Shown: in pieces, positions 26,975-35,360 of the stretch
Layout: each line of letters opens with the position of its first letter
Numbering within the stretch: position 1 is the first letter of the stretch
Assembly (NCBI RefSeq): GCF_002531725.1
Contig: NZ_NWSQ01000017.1
Span: 1 to 64,000, forward strand
Source of the DNA: Rhizobium sp. L43
Lineage (GTDB): Bacteria > Pseudomonadota > Alphaproteobacteria > Rhizobiales > Rhizobiaceae
Length of the DNA: 64,000 nucleotides
Reading direction: 5' to 3'
Position numbers and translations under genes: made by a program
Notes under the pieces: generated by a model
Databases searched by the model: none
What the model was told of the DNA's origin: nothing
Seen by the model: only the letters and a program-made list of their open reading frames with translations

Positions 26975-27787
26975 TCAATGCAATTGCGGTTGGACGCTTA
27001 CGTCTCGAAGGAAGCTTCCGAAATGGCGGGTGACGTTTTCCTGCCAGTCGGGCACTCCGTCGGATTTCCCACCATAAATCGAGGGCCAGCCCGTCCCGGC
27101 GGGAAGAACATGCTGGCGCACACCGACACCGGCCTTTTTCAGGCGGGCACCGTAACCAATCGTTTCGTCGTGCAGCGGATCGTCCTCCGCTGTGAATATC
27201 AGCGCCGGCGCGACGCCTGAAATACGCGAACAGAGGCAAGGCGCGGCATAGGGGTGGCAGCCGCCGCCGCTCAGATAGTGGCTCCAGCCCTCCGTCCAGC
27301 GCCGGCGCATGCCGATGGCTTCCGCCTTGCGGATCGAGGACGTGCCCATGAACGGATCGAGCAGCGGCGAAATCAGGACCTGGCCGTCGAGCGCATCCGG
27401 CATCTGGTCGCGCGCCTTCAGCGCCACGCCGGCGGCAACATTGCCGCCTGCCTCTTCGCCGGCGACGAAGAGCAGCGACTTGCGGTCACCGAGACCGGCG
27501 CGTTTGTTGGCGAGATAGCTGAAAACCGAGAAGGCGACTTCCAGCGCCTGCGGAAACAGATTGCCGGAAAGGCTGCTGTAATCGGCGGCGACGACGATGG
27601 CCCCGGCCTTGGCGAGGCTGATTGCCACCGGCCGGTCGACGTGTCTGTCGCTGTCGAGAAAGGCGCCGCCATGCAGGTAAAGCACGATGGGCGGACCCTT
27701 GCCGTAATCGGCGCCCTGGTAGATGCGTGCGGAAACGGGGCCGATGGCCACCTTATCCAGCATCATATCTTTCCATTCCACCGTCAT
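26975..27787 (-). CDS. Alpha/beta-hydrolase-fold protein lacking catalytic Ser and His
   Basis: This 270-residue protein has the hormone-sensitive-lipase-like fold: oxyanion motif YLHGG (38-41), a strand-turn at the nucleophile elbow, and the acid motif EDDPLHDE (about 201-208). At the elbow, where the family has GDSAGG, it reads GEEAGG (110-115), so the nucleophile Ser is Glu112. Where the family has HGF it reads TGW (232-234), so the catalytic His is absent. It is therefore probably not an esterase. It is the first gene of an RND efflux operon and divergent from a LysR gene, which suggests a binding or sensing role (inference). ATG 27787 follows GGAAG. Confidence 0.85.
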   Translation of the reverse strand: MTVEWKDMMLDKVAIGPVSARIYQGADYGKGPPIVLYLHGGAFLDSDRHVDRPVAISLAKAGAIVVAADYSSLSGNLFPQALEVAFSVFSYLANKRAGLGDRKSLLFVAGEEAGGNVAAGVALKARDQMPDALDGQVLISPLLDPFMGTSSIRKAEAIGMRRRWTEGWSHYLSGGGCHPYAAPCLCSRISGVAPALIFTAEDDPLHDETIGYGARLKKAGVGVRQHVLPAGTGWPSIYGGKSDGVPDWQENVTRHFGSFLRDVSVQPQLH

Positions 27788-27849
27788 GCTTCCGGTCTCT
27801 TCTGAGCAGATAACGTCTGCCGCTTGCATTTTGCATAAAAAAGATATTG

Positions 27850-27869
27850 TTATTCCAACCAAGGAATAA
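27850..27869. promoter_or_regulatory. Palindrome TTATTCC-N6-GGAATAA, candidate operator
   Basis: This is a perfect 7-bp inverted repeat in the 153-base divergent spacer between the hydrolase-like/RND operon and the LysR gene. Its size and position fit a regulator site. Which protein binds is unknown, but the adjacent LysR is the natural candidate. Confidence 0.5.
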
Positions 27870-27890
27870 GAAGCTATATCGCGATAACAC

Positions 27891-27908
27891 TGTTCCAGAT
27901 CTCGAACA
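27891..27908. promoter_or_regulatory. Palindrome TGTTC-N8-GAACA, candidate operator
   Basis: This is a perfect 5-bp inverted repeat with an AGATCT centre, in the same divergent spacer and 33 bases before the LysR start. It could be the LysR autoregulatory site. Confidence 0.4.
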
Positions 27909-27940
27909 ATGTTGCAACGCAAACTGCGGATTTCAAACCG

Positions 27941-28852
27941 ATGGATCAGCTCTCGGCAATGCGCGTCTTCATTCGCGTCGTGGAGACGGGCAATTTCACC
28001 CGCGCCGCCGACATGCTCGCCATGCCCAAGGCGACGGTGACCAATCTCATCCAGGGGCTGGAGGCGCATCTGCGCACCAAGCTTTTGAATCGGACCACGC
28101 GCCGGGTGATGGTGACCACCGACGGCGCGCTGTATTACGAACGCGCGGCCCAGATCATTTCGGAACTGGAGGAACTTGACGGCAGCCTCTCCAATTCGCA
28201 GAGCCTGCCGAGCGGGCGGCTGCGCGTCGAGATGGCCGGCGCTTTCGCCGATTGGATCGTCGTTCCCGCACTCTGCGATTTCTATCAGCGTTATCCCGAT
28301 ATCCGTATCGACCTCGGTGTCGGCGACCGCACGGTCGATTATCTCGCGGAAAATGTCGATTGCGCGCTGCGGGCCGGCACGCCAGCCGACCAATCGCTGA
28401 TTGCCCGACGCGTCTCCGAAGTCGAGATGATCACCTGCGCCTCGCCGAGCTACATCCAGAAATTCGGCATGCCCGAGCGACCGGAGGATCTGGAGACCGA
28501 TCATTACTCCGTCAACTATTTTCGCGCCCAGAACAACCGAACGCTGCCCTTCGAATTTCGCCGGCACGACGAGGTGATCGAGAGCAGTCCGCGTTACATC
28601 GCCTCGGTTAACGACAGCCGCACTTATCTCACAGCGGCGCTGACGGGTCTCGGCATCGCGCAGGTGCCGATCTTCATGGCGCGTGAGCCGATGGCAAGGG
28701 GTGAACTCGTCCGCGTGCTGCCGGAGTGGCGCCGCGATCCGCTGCCGCTCTACGTCGTCTACCCCCCGAACCGCCACCTCAGCAACAAGGTCCGCGTCTT
28801 CGTCGACTGGCTGGTGAAGCTTCTGGCAGAGGCAAGACTGAACGACGGCTGA
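27941..28852 (+). CDS. LysR-family regulator divergent from RND efflux operon
   Basis: This 303-residue LysR protein has an N-terminal helix-turn-helix (about 3-60; FTRAADMLAMPKATVTNLIQGLE) and a periplasmic-binding-like effector domain (about 90-295). It belongs to the group whose members often control neighbouring divergent operons. Its divergent partner is the hydrolase-like/adaptor/pump operon, so it probably controls efflux. ATG 27941 starts the usual MDQLSAMRVF. Confidence 0.9.
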   Translation: MDQLSAMRVFIRVVETGNFTRAADMLAMPKATVTNLIQGLEAHLRTKLLNRTTRRVMVTTDGALYYERAAQIISELEELDGSLSNSQSLPSGRLRVEMAGAFADWIVVPALCDFYQRYPDIRIDLGVGDRTVDYLAENVDCALRAGTPADQSLIARRVSEVEMITCASPSYIQKFGMPERPEDLETDHYSVNYFRAQNNRTLPFEFRRHDEVIESSPRYIASVNDSRTYLTAALTGLGIAQVPIFMAREPMARGELVRVLPEWRRDPLPLYVVYPPNRHLSNKVRVFVDWLVKLLAEARLNDG

Positions 28853-29105
28853 GCGCTAAAACAAATACGGCCCGGAAGGCAGGGGAAACCTTCGACGGGC
28901 CGCAATTTACAACTTTGAACATCAAGCCTGTCGCACCGCAGATGGGCGCGGCAGGCTCTGGAGGTTCGGAAGAGAGCGGCAGGGAATTCCACTCTCTCGC
29001 GATAAGACAGATATACGCACTCCCCGCAGGATTGTAAGAGAAAACTCCACAATCATGTTCACATAATCGCGATGGCGCCGGCCTGGAAACCGCCGCCGGT
29101 CTTCG

Positions 29106-29849
29106 TCAGATCATCCCGCCATTGGCGCGCAGCGTCTGGCCGTTGATCCAGCCGCCGTCCGGGCCGGCGAGAAAGGCAACCGCAGATGCAATGTCGTCGG
29201 GCGTGCCGAGGCGTTCCAGCGGGTTCATCTTCGCCATGCGGGCGATGAGTTCGTCCGATTTGCCGTTGAGGAAAAGATCGGTGGCCACAGGGCCGGGCGC
29301 GATGGCGTTGACGGTGATGTTGCGGCCGCGCATCTCCTTGGCCATGATCGCCGTCAGCGTTTCCACCGCAGCCTTGGTGGCAGCGTAGACGCCGTAGGTT
29401 TCGAGCTTCAGACCGACGACCGAGGTCGAGAAATTGATGACCCGGCCGCCGTCGCGCAGGCGCTTGGCCGCTTCCCTCAGCGTATTGAAGGTGCCCTTGA
29501 GATTGACGTCGATCTGGCGGTCGAAATTGGCATCGTCGGCCTCGGCAAGCGATGACAGCATCATGATGCCGGCATTGTTGACGAGCACGTCGACACCGCC
29601 GAAAGCGGTTTCCGCAGCATCGAACATGTGGCGGACGGCTTGCGCCTCGCTGACGTCGGCCTTGGCCGTCAGCGCCTTGCCGCCGGCCTGCTCGATCTCC
29701 CCGGCCAACTCCTCGGCCAGAGCCGCATTGCCGGAGTAGTTGATGACGACGATGAAACCGTCCCCGGCGAGGCGTTGAGCGACTGCCGCGCCGATGCCGC
29801 GGGAAGCGCCGGTGATGAGTGCCACCTTGCCATTTGCGTGGGAAGCCAT
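29106..29849 (-). CDS. Short-chain dehydrogenase/reductase (SDR)
   Basis: This 247-residue classical SDR has the cofactor motif TGASRGIG (residues 14-21), NNAG, the catalytic Ser in NFSTSVVG, and YAATK with Tyr and Lys in the active site. The C-terminal ends in the usual GQTLRANGGMI. An Asn-Tyr-Ser after the second strand suggests NADP preference. The substrate is unknown. It is divergent from a LysR gene that may regulate it. ATG 29849 follows AGGAGAAAGACA. Confidence 0.9.
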   Translation of the reverse strand: MASHANGKVALITGASRGIGAAVAQRLAGDGFIVVINYSGNAALAEELAGEIEQAGGKALTAKADVSEAQAVRHMFDAAETAFGGVDVLVNNAGIMMLSSLAEADDANFDRQIDVNLKGTFNTLREAAKRLRDGGRVINFSTSVVGLKLETYGVYAATKAAVETLTAIMAKEMRGRNITVNAIAPGPVATDLFLNGKSDELIARMAKMNPLERLGTPDDIASAVAFLAGPDGGWINGQTLRANGGMI

Positions 29850-29901
29850 TGTCTTTCTCCTTCATCCTGCGCCGCAGCGCGTTTTCGATGAGGAGAAGAT
29901 G

Positions 29902-29918
29902 CGCCTTTTCCAAAGGCG
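29902..29918. promoter_or_regulatory. Palindrome CGCCTTT-TCC-AAAGGCG, candidate LysR operator
   Basis: This perfect 7-bp inverted repeat lies in the 104-base divergent spacer between the SDR and LysR genes, where a LysR-type regulator would bind. Confidence 0.45.
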
Positions 29919-29953
29919 GATAATCAGGCATTCTTTGGCATCACTATCCGGGA

Positions 29954-30892
29954 ATGGCGAACAAAAAGATGGACAGATTTGATGCCATGCGGGTGTTTTG
30001 CCGTGTCGTGGAACGCCGCAGCTTCACCCTGGCTGCCGAGGATACCGGCCTGCCGCGCTCGACCGTCACCGATGCGGTCAAGCAGCTCGAAGCCCGCCTC
30101 GGCGTGCGCCTGCTCCAGCGCACGACACGCCATGTCAGCCCGACGCTGGACGGCGAAGCCTATTACCAGCGCTGCCTGTCGATCCTTGGAGATATCGAGG
30201 ATGCCGAAGGCGCTTTTGCCGGCGCCAGGCCGAAGGGCCTGCTGCGCGTCGATGTGCACGGCACGCTTGCCCGCCATTTCGTTCTGCCGAGCCTGCCATC
30301 CTTCCTGGAGACTTATCCCGAGATCGAATTCTACATAAGCGAAGGCGACCGGCTGGTCGATCTGGTGCGCGAAGGCATCGATTGCGTGCTGCGCGTCGGC
30401 ACGCCCGGGGATAGCGACATGGTCATCAGGCGCGTCGCCATGCTCGACGAAATCACGCTGGCCTCTCCCGCCTATATCGCCACCCATGGCCTTCCGCAGC
30501 ATCCGGATCGGCTTGCCGGCCATCGCATGGTCGGCTTCCGCTCCAGCAGCACCGGCGGCCTGCTGCCGCTCGAATTCATCGTCGACGGCACGGTGCGTGA
30601 GATCACCATTCCCGCTACCGTCGCCGTCAACGCCGCCGAAAGCTATATTTCAGCGGCGAGGATGGGCCTCGGCATCATCCAGATCCCGCGCTATCACGCC
30701 GAAAAGGACCTTGCCGAAGGGACACTGATCCATGTGCTTAAGGATTTTCCGCTGACCCCGACACCGGTTTCCCTGCTCTACCCCCGCAACCGCCAGCTGT
30801 CGCCGCGCGTGCGCGTCTTCATCGATTGGCTGGTGAAGGTCTTCGCTCGACAAAATTCCGAAAACGCGCTTCATTACAACGCGCTTTCCTAA
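29954..30892 (+). CDS. LysR-family regulator divergent from SDR gene
   Basis: This 312-residue LysR protein has a helix-turn-helix at about 10-65 (FTLAAEDTGLPRSTVTDAVKQLE) and a C-terminal effector domain. It is of the same subgroup as the LysR at 27941, and both end with a conserved RVFIDWLVK-like helix (RVRVFIDWLVKVF here). The start could also be the in-frame ATG 29969 (MDRFDAMRVF), which matches the usual beginning of this family better; neither has a strong ribosome-binding site. Confidence 0.88.
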   Translation: MANKKMDRFDAMRVFCRVVERRSFTLAAEDTGLPRSTVTDAVKQLEARLGVRLLQRTTRHVSPTLDGEAYYQRCLSILGDIEDAEGAFAGARPKGLLRVDVHGTLARHFVLPSLPSFLETYPEIEFYISEGDRLVDLVREGIDCVLRVGTPGDSDMVIRRVAMLDEITLASPAYIATHGLPQHPDRLAGHRMVGFRSSSTGGLLPLEFIVDGTVREITIPATVAVNAAESYISAARMGLGIIQIPRYHAEKDLAEGTLIHVLKDFPLTPTPVSLLYPRNRQLSPRVRVFIDWLVKVFARQNSENALHYNALS

Positions 30893-30914
30893 TATGCGCT
30901 TAGGGGGAACGGCC

Positions 30915-31229
30915 GTGGCACTCAGCGATATCACCGTCTACCAGACGGAAGACGGCTTCGTCGTCGAATTCGGCGGCGAAGGCGAAGACAGCATTGCCGT
31001 GACGCTGCGGAGCACGCCTGAGCTGACGGCGGAAAACGCCGTCTTGCGGGCCAAGGCGCTGCTTGTAGCGGCAATCGAACCGGTCCATAGCAACGGCGCG
31101 CGCAGCAAGGATCCCGCTTTGCTCGAAGAAGAGCTGGAGGAGGGCCTGGAAGACTCCTTCCCGGCAAGCGACCCGGTCTCGGTCACATCACCCTCGATCC
31201 CGATGCGCGATCCGCATGCCGGCCGCTGA
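30915..31229 (+). CDS. Small conserved hypothetical protein with DSFPASDPVS motif
   Basis: This 104-residue protein has an N-terminal domain (MALSDITVYQTEDGFVVEFG..., about 1-60) and a C-terminal acidic segment ending EEGLEDSFPASDPVSVTSPS. That tail motif recurs in many small alphaproteobacterial proteins of unknown function. I preferred GTG 30915 to ATG 30894 because GGGGGA lies 8 bases before it, while the ATG has no such site. It may be read with the upstream LysR gene. Confidence 0.7.
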   Translation: MALSDITVYQTEDGFVVEFGGEGEDSIAVTLRSTPELTAENAVLRAKALLVAAIEPVHSNGARSKDPALLEEELEEGLEDSFPASDPVSVTSPSIPMRDPHAGR

Positions 31230-31272
31230 CGCCCGTCGCCAAAAGCGTCAAGCGGTTTTGGGATGACGGCGG

Positions 31273-31899
31273 ATGCATCGGATGTTATCTGCCTCGGTCA
31301 TGACCGATGGTGGAACGACAACGGGTGCGATCGGCGCCGGCACGCTCACCGGCGAAAGCCTCAGGGCGTTTTTCGACCGCGATGCGATCACCGTCTCTCG
31401 CGACCTGCTCGGCTGCCATCTCACCGTCGATGGTGTCGGCGGCCGCATCACCGAGACCGAAGCCTATTTCCCCGACGACGAGGCCTCGCACAGCTTTCGC
31501 GGCCCGACCAAGCGCAACGGCGCCATGTACGGCAAGCCCGGCAACGTCTACATCTACCGCATCTACGGCATGTACTGGTGTCTGAATTTCGTCTGCCATC
31601 CGGGCTCGGCTGCCCTCATCCGCGCCCTGGAGCCGGAAACGGGAATCCCTCTCATGATGGCGCGGCGCGGCACCGATACACTGACCTCGCTCTGCAGCGG
31701 TCCGGGCAAACTCTGCCAGGCGCTCGGCATCGATATCGCCATCAACGACAGGCTGCTCGATCGCCCGCCCTATGCGATCGCGCCGTCGGCGCCGGTGCCT
31801 GTCGTCTCGGGAAAACGCATCGGCATCACCAAAAATGTCGAAGCTCCATGGCGCTTCGGCATTCAGGGATCGCGTTATCTCAGCAAGCCGTTCCGCTGA
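31273..31899 (+). CDS. 3-methyladenine (alkyladenine) DNA glycosylase, Mpg family
   Basis: This 208-residue enzyme is of the AAG/MPG type, which removes 3-methyladenine, hypoxanthine and other alkylated purines. Key family segments are DLLGCHLTV, RITETEAYFPDDEASHSFRG (with the catalytic Glu), AMYGKPGNVYIYRIYGMYWCLN (the intercalating Tyr region) and CSGPGKLCQALGI. The start may be ATG 31273 or the in-frame ATG 31300; no clear ribosome site separates them. Its stop abuts the stop of the convergent emrB. Confidence 0.9.
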   Translation: MHRMLSASVMTDGGTTTGAIGAGTLTGESLRAFFDRDAITVSRDLLGCHLTVDGVGGRITETEAYFPDDEASHSFRGPTKRNGAMYGKPGNVYIYRIYGMYWCLNFVCHPGSAALIRALEPETGIPLMMARRGTDTLTSLCSGPGKLCQALGIDIAINDRLLDRPPYAIAPSAPVPVVSGKRIGITKNVEAPWRFGIQGSRYLSKPFR

Positions 31900-33441
31900 T
31901 TATTCCATGACAGCACTATGGTCGACAGCGGGCGCCGCTTTCGGCTTGCGCAGCAAGAGCACCAGCGGGATGACAGCAAGCGACATCAGCATCAGCAGCT
32001 TGAAATCGTCCATATAGGCGATGATCGTCGATTGTAGGGTGATGATCTCGTTGAGCGAGGCGCGCCCCGCCGCCGTTACCGGGCTGAGGCCCTGCGCCGC
32101 CACCGCGTTGAAGGCGTGGTTGAACGGCGTCACATAGGCCGCGATCGATTCATGATTACTCTGTGTGTTCTCGACGATCAGTGCCGAGACGATCGAGATG
32201 CCGACCGCCGAACCGATGTTGCGCGACAGGTTGTAGAGGCCGGTGCCGTCGCCGCGCATATGGGCGGGCAACGTGGCGAAAGCGATCGTCGTCAGCGGCA
32301 CGAAGAGAAAGCCGAGGCCGGCGCCCTGGATGAAGCCGACCGAGATGATCGTCCATTGCGAAACATCGGGCGTCCAGCCGGTCATGTCGTACATCGCCCA
32401 GGCGGTCAGGCCGAGGCCGAGCACCAGCAGCAAGCGCGTATCGACCTTGCCGATCAGCCGCCCGACAATGAACATGCAGAGCATCGTGCCGAGGCCGCGC
32501 GGTCCCATGACGATGCCGGCGGTGATGACGGGATAACCCATCAGCGTCTGCAGATAGGGGGTCATCAGCGCCAGCGAGGCGAGGTAGGTGACGCCAACCA
32601 CGAAGATGAAGATCATGCTGACCGTGAAGTTCTGGTCGAGGAACAGCTTCGGATTGACGAAGGATTTCTCCGCCGTCAGCGTGTGCACCAGAAGCAGATA
32701 GAATGCGGCGGCTGAGATAATCGCTTCGAGCATGATCTCGCCCGAGGAGAACCAGTCGAGCTGCTCACCACGGTCGAGGAAGAGCTGCAGCGTGGCGATG
32801 AACAGGCTCATCATCCCGAAGCCGAACCAGTCGAGTTTGGCGAGCGCATCCCTCTTCGTTTCCGAAACGGAGATGACGATACCGGCGAAAGCCAGCGCGC
32901 CGATCGGCACGTTGATGTAGAACACCCAGCGCCAGCTGATATTGTCGGTCAGCCAACCGCCGATGACCGGACCGAGGACCGGCCCGACCATGACCGAGAC
33001 GCCGAAGAGCGCCATGGCCGAACCGCGCTCCTCCACGCTATAAATATCGAGAAGAATGCCCTGGGAAAGCGGCACCAGCGATGCGCCGAACAGGCCCTGC
33101 AGCAGGCGGAAGGCGACGATCTGGTTCAGCGACTGCGCCAGGCCGCAGAGCACGGAGGCCACCACGAAACCGGATATGGCGACGAGCAGCACGCGCTTGC
33201 GGCCGAACTTGGCGGCGAGAAAGCCGGACGGCGGCGTCATGATCGCCGCCGCGACGATATAGGAGGTCAGGACCCAGTTGATCTGGTCGGCCGAAGCCGA
33301 CACGCTGCCCTGGATATAGGGCAGCGCCACGTTGGCGATCGTCGTGTCCAGCGCCTGCATGATGACGGCGAGAATGACGCAGGCCGTGATCGCCCCGCGA
33401 TTGGCGACGGGGGTCGCCGGAGATGCGGGAGCGTTACTCAT
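31900..33441 (-). CDS. emrB: MFS multidrug transporter EmrB (DHA2, 14 TM)
   Basis: This 513-residue DHA2-family drug:proton antiporter has about 14 transmembrane helices, motif D1 LDTTIANVALPYI, motif A GRKRVLL and motif C GPVLGPVIGGWL. It works with the EmrA adaptor to push hydrophobic compounds across both membranes. Its ATG 33441 lies inside the end of emrA (ATGAGTAA, 8-base overlap), so translation is coupled. In R. etli the similar RmrAB pump is known for flavonoid-inducible resistance; I cannot say that this is the same locus. Confidence 0.93.
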   Translation of the reverse strand: MSNAPASPATPVANRGAITACVILAVIMQALDTTIANVALPYIQGSVSASADQINWVLTSYIVAAAIMTPPSGFLAAKFGRKRVLLVAISGFVVASVLCGLAQSLNQIVAFRLLQGLFGASLVPLSQGILLDIYSVEERGSAMALFGVSVMVGPVLGPVIGGWLTDNISWRWVFYINVPIGALAFAGIVISVSETKRDALAKLDWFGFGMMSLFIATLQLFLDRGEQLDWFSSGEIMLEAIISAAAFYLLLVHTLTAEKSFVNPKLFLDQNFTVSMIFIFVVGVTYLASLALMTPYLQTLMGYPVITAGIVMGPRGLGTMLCMFIVGRLIGKVDTRLLLVLGLGLTAWAMYDMTGWTPDVSQWTIISVGFIQGAGLGFLFVPLTTIAFATLPAHMRGDGTGLYNLSRNIGSAVGISIVSALIVENTQSNHESIAAYVTPFNHAFNAVAAQGLSPVTAAGRASLNEIITLQSTIIAYMDDFKLLMLMSLAVIPLVLLLRKPKAAPAVDHSAVME

Positions 33442-34657
33442 GGTCCTTGCCCTGAGGCCGCCCCAGAAGCTTGTTGATGAAATCGGGCAGGCCTCTGATA
33501 TGACCGGTCTCGACATCGACCACAGTGCTCATGCCGACACGAAGCGGCGGCTTGCCTGCGGCATCCTCGATGCTGACGCGCATCGGAATGCGCTGGACGA
33601 CCTTCACCCAGTTGCCCGTGGTGTTCTGCGCCGGCAGCAGCGAGAAGCTGGAGCCGGAGGCGGGGCTGATGCTCTCGACCTTGCCCTTCCATGTCACGCC
33701 CGGATAGGTGTCGACATAGATCTCGGCTGTCTGGCCGGGTTTGACGTAGGTGAGCTCGGTTTCCTTCGGGCTGGCGGCGATCCACAGATGATCGGTGGCA
33801 ACAAGCGAGAAGGCCTGCTGCGACGCCTGCAGGTAGGAGCCGACCTGCAGCGCATTGACATTGGTGACGATGCCGTCGAACGGCGCCTTGACGATGCTGT
33901 GGTCGAGTTCGCGCTGGGCATTGTCGACCTGCGATTTGGCCTGCAGGTAGAGCGGGTTCTCCTCGGCCGGCTGGTCGGCGGAGCCGCCGAGCTGGGCAAG
34001 CGTCGTTGCGGCTTCCGCCTTGGCAACGGTCACCTTCTGCTGAGCGGCCTCCAGATTGTGCTTGGCTTCATCATAGGCAGACTGCGTCGCACTGCCATTG
34101 TTGACGAGGTTCTGCTGCCGGTCGAACTGGTCCTGGTAATAGGGAATGTCGGCTTGCGCCTGCGTGATTTCGGCGAGCGACTGCTGATAGCTCGCCTTGA
34201 GATTCATGATCTGATTGTGCTGCGCGCCGAGCTGCGCCTTGGCGCCATCGAGCGCGATCTTGAAGGAATCCGACCGCAGGCTGAAGAGCACCTGCCCCGC
34301 CTTGACCGCCTCGTTCTCATGCACATCGATCCGTTCGACGATACCCGAGACATCGGTGGTGAGCCCGACCATGTCGGCCTGGATATAGGCGTTGTCGGTC
34401 GACATCACCTGGCCGCCATTGACGTAATAATAACCGCCGACGACGAGCGCCACCGGCAGCAGGGCAAACAGGATCGGCCGCGTGAGACTGCGCCGGCGGC
34501 GGACCTTGTTGCCGCCAGGCGCAGCCACGGCGGCAGCCGGCGCTGAATTGGATGAAGGCGCTTCGGCTACCGTTTCCTGCTGTTTGGCTTGGTTTTCTTC
34601 GACAGATGTCTTGGCATTGGCGTCGGCAACGACGCGGAGGGAGGGTTGATCAGCCAT
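33434..34657 (-). CDS. emrA: EmrA-type membrane fusion protein
   Basis: This 407-residue HlyD/EmrA adaptor has a cytoplasmic N-terminus of about 55 residues (Ala/Pro-rich, then KVRRRRSL), one transmembrane helix (about 59-77, PILFALLPVALVVGGYYYV), a lipoyl half-motif VSGIVERIDVHENEAVKAG, a long coiled-coil hairpin (QNLVNNGSATQSAYDEAKHN) and VKAPFDGIVTNV. It bridges EmrB and an outer-membrane channel. ATG 34657 overlaps the end of the marR gene (ATGGCTGA), so all three genes form a tight operon. Confidence 0.93.
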   Translation of the reverse strand: MADQPSLRVVADANAKTSVEENQAKQQETVAEAPSSNSAPAAAVAAPGGNKVRRRRSLTRPILFALLPVALVVGGYYYVNGGQVMSTDNAYIQADMVGLTTDVSGIVERIDVHENEAVKAGQVLFSLRSDSFKIALDGAKAQLGAQHNQIMNLKASYQQSLAEITQAQADIPYYQDQFDRQQNLVNNGSATQSAYDEAKHNLEAAQQKVTVAKAEAATTLAQLGGSADQPAEENPLYLQAKSQVDNAQRELDHSIVKAPFDGIVTNVNALQVGSYLQASQQAFSLVATDHLWIAASPKETELTYVKPGQTAEIYVDTYPGVTWKGKVESISPASGSSFSLLPAQNTTGNWVKVVQRIPMRVSIEDAAGKPPLRVGMSTVVDVETGHIRGLPDFINKLLGRPQGKDHE

Positions 34658-35114
34658 CGTTCGTCTCATTCTCTTCGACCGGTGTTCGGCAAGCCTGCAC
34701 CAGGTTCGTCTTCATTACCGAGAGGATTTGGTAAAGCTGTTCGCGCTGCTCGACGGAGACGCCTTCCAGCGCCTCGCCGCGGGTTACATCCCCGAGTTCG
34801 CGCATTTCGGCGAGCAGCGGATGCGCCTCCTCGCGCATGTAGAGCAGCCAGATGCGCCGGTCGGTCGGGTGCTGGCGGCGCTCGATCAGCCCGCGTTCGG
34901 CGAGTTTGTCGAGAATGCGCACCAGCGTGATCGGCTCGACTTCGAGGATTTCGGCAAGGCCGCTTTGATGGATGCCTTCGTTGTTCGAGAGATAGGCCAG
35001 CGTCTGCCATTGCGACCGGGTCAGCCCCAGGCACTTCGCACGCTGCTCGAACCGCTTGCGCAGCAGCCGTGCGACGTCGTGGAGAAGGAAACCAAGGGTC
35101 GGAGTGGCGCTCAT
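34650..35114 (-). CDS. MarR-family regulator of the emrAB operon
   Basis: This 154-residue winged-helix protein has the MarR core: LTRSQWQTLAYLSNNEGIHQ, recognition helix region AEILEVEPITLVRILDKLAERGLIERRQHPTDRR, and dimerisation helices at both ends. MarR proteins usually repress a neighbouring efflux operon and release DNA on binding a drug. It is the first gene of marR-emrA-emrB and overlaps emrA by 8 bases. A perfect palindrome 20 bases upstream fits its operator. Confidence 0.92.
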   Translation of the reverse strand: MSATPTLGFLLHDVARLLRKRFEQRAKCLGLTRSQWQTLAYLSNNEGIHQSGLAEILEVEPITLVRILDKLAERGLIERRQHPTDRRIWLLYMREEAHPLLAEMRELGDVTRGEALEGVSVEQREQLYQILSVMKTNLVQACRTPVEENETNDG

Positions 35115-35133
35115 GAAAACCTGCGATCGTTAT

Positions 35134-35151
35134 TTATAAGCATACTTATAA
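35134..35151. promoter_or_regulatory. Probable MarR operator TTATAAG-N4-CTTATAA
   Basis: This perfect 7-bp palindrome lies 20-37 bases upstream of the marR start in an AT-rich stretch, where the promoter -10 region would be. Size and symmetry are typical of MarR sites, so autorepression is likely (inference). Confidence 0.65.
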
Positions 35152-35170
35152 TATCGGTAGATATATTGAG

Positions 35171-35187
35171 CTTGTGCAATGCACAAG
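35171..35187. promoter_or_regulatory. 17-base perfect palindrome CTTGTGCA-A-TGCACAAG
   Basis: This has two 8-bp arms around one base, in the 246-base divergent spacer between marR and the antiporter gene. It may be a second regulator site or an upstream site of the same MarR protein; the arm sequence differs from the first palindrome. The loop is too short for a hairpin terminator. Confidence 0.45.
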
Positions 35188-35360
35188 GGCATGAGTGGCA
35201 GATTCGGCCGCCGCGACGAAAATGCCGCAGGCCGGTCGAGCCCATCCACCCTTCCCTCCTGCAGCCCTTTCGAGACCCCGGACAGTAGCCGTGGCCAGGC
35301 TCCGCCCTAACTCTGCCTGTAGTCGTCGCCTCCGCCGGAGGTGCCGCATTGGGGAGCTCG

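Noticed and set aside
26975..28777. 600-codon minus-strand frame covering the LysR gene
   Set aside because: The upstream half is antisense to the LysR coding sequence. The real gene begins at ATG 27787.
31900..34657. Assignment of the EmrAB pair as R. etli rmrAB
   Set aside because: The proteins are of the same type, but the adjacent regulator is MarR rather than TetR, so the specific name was not used.
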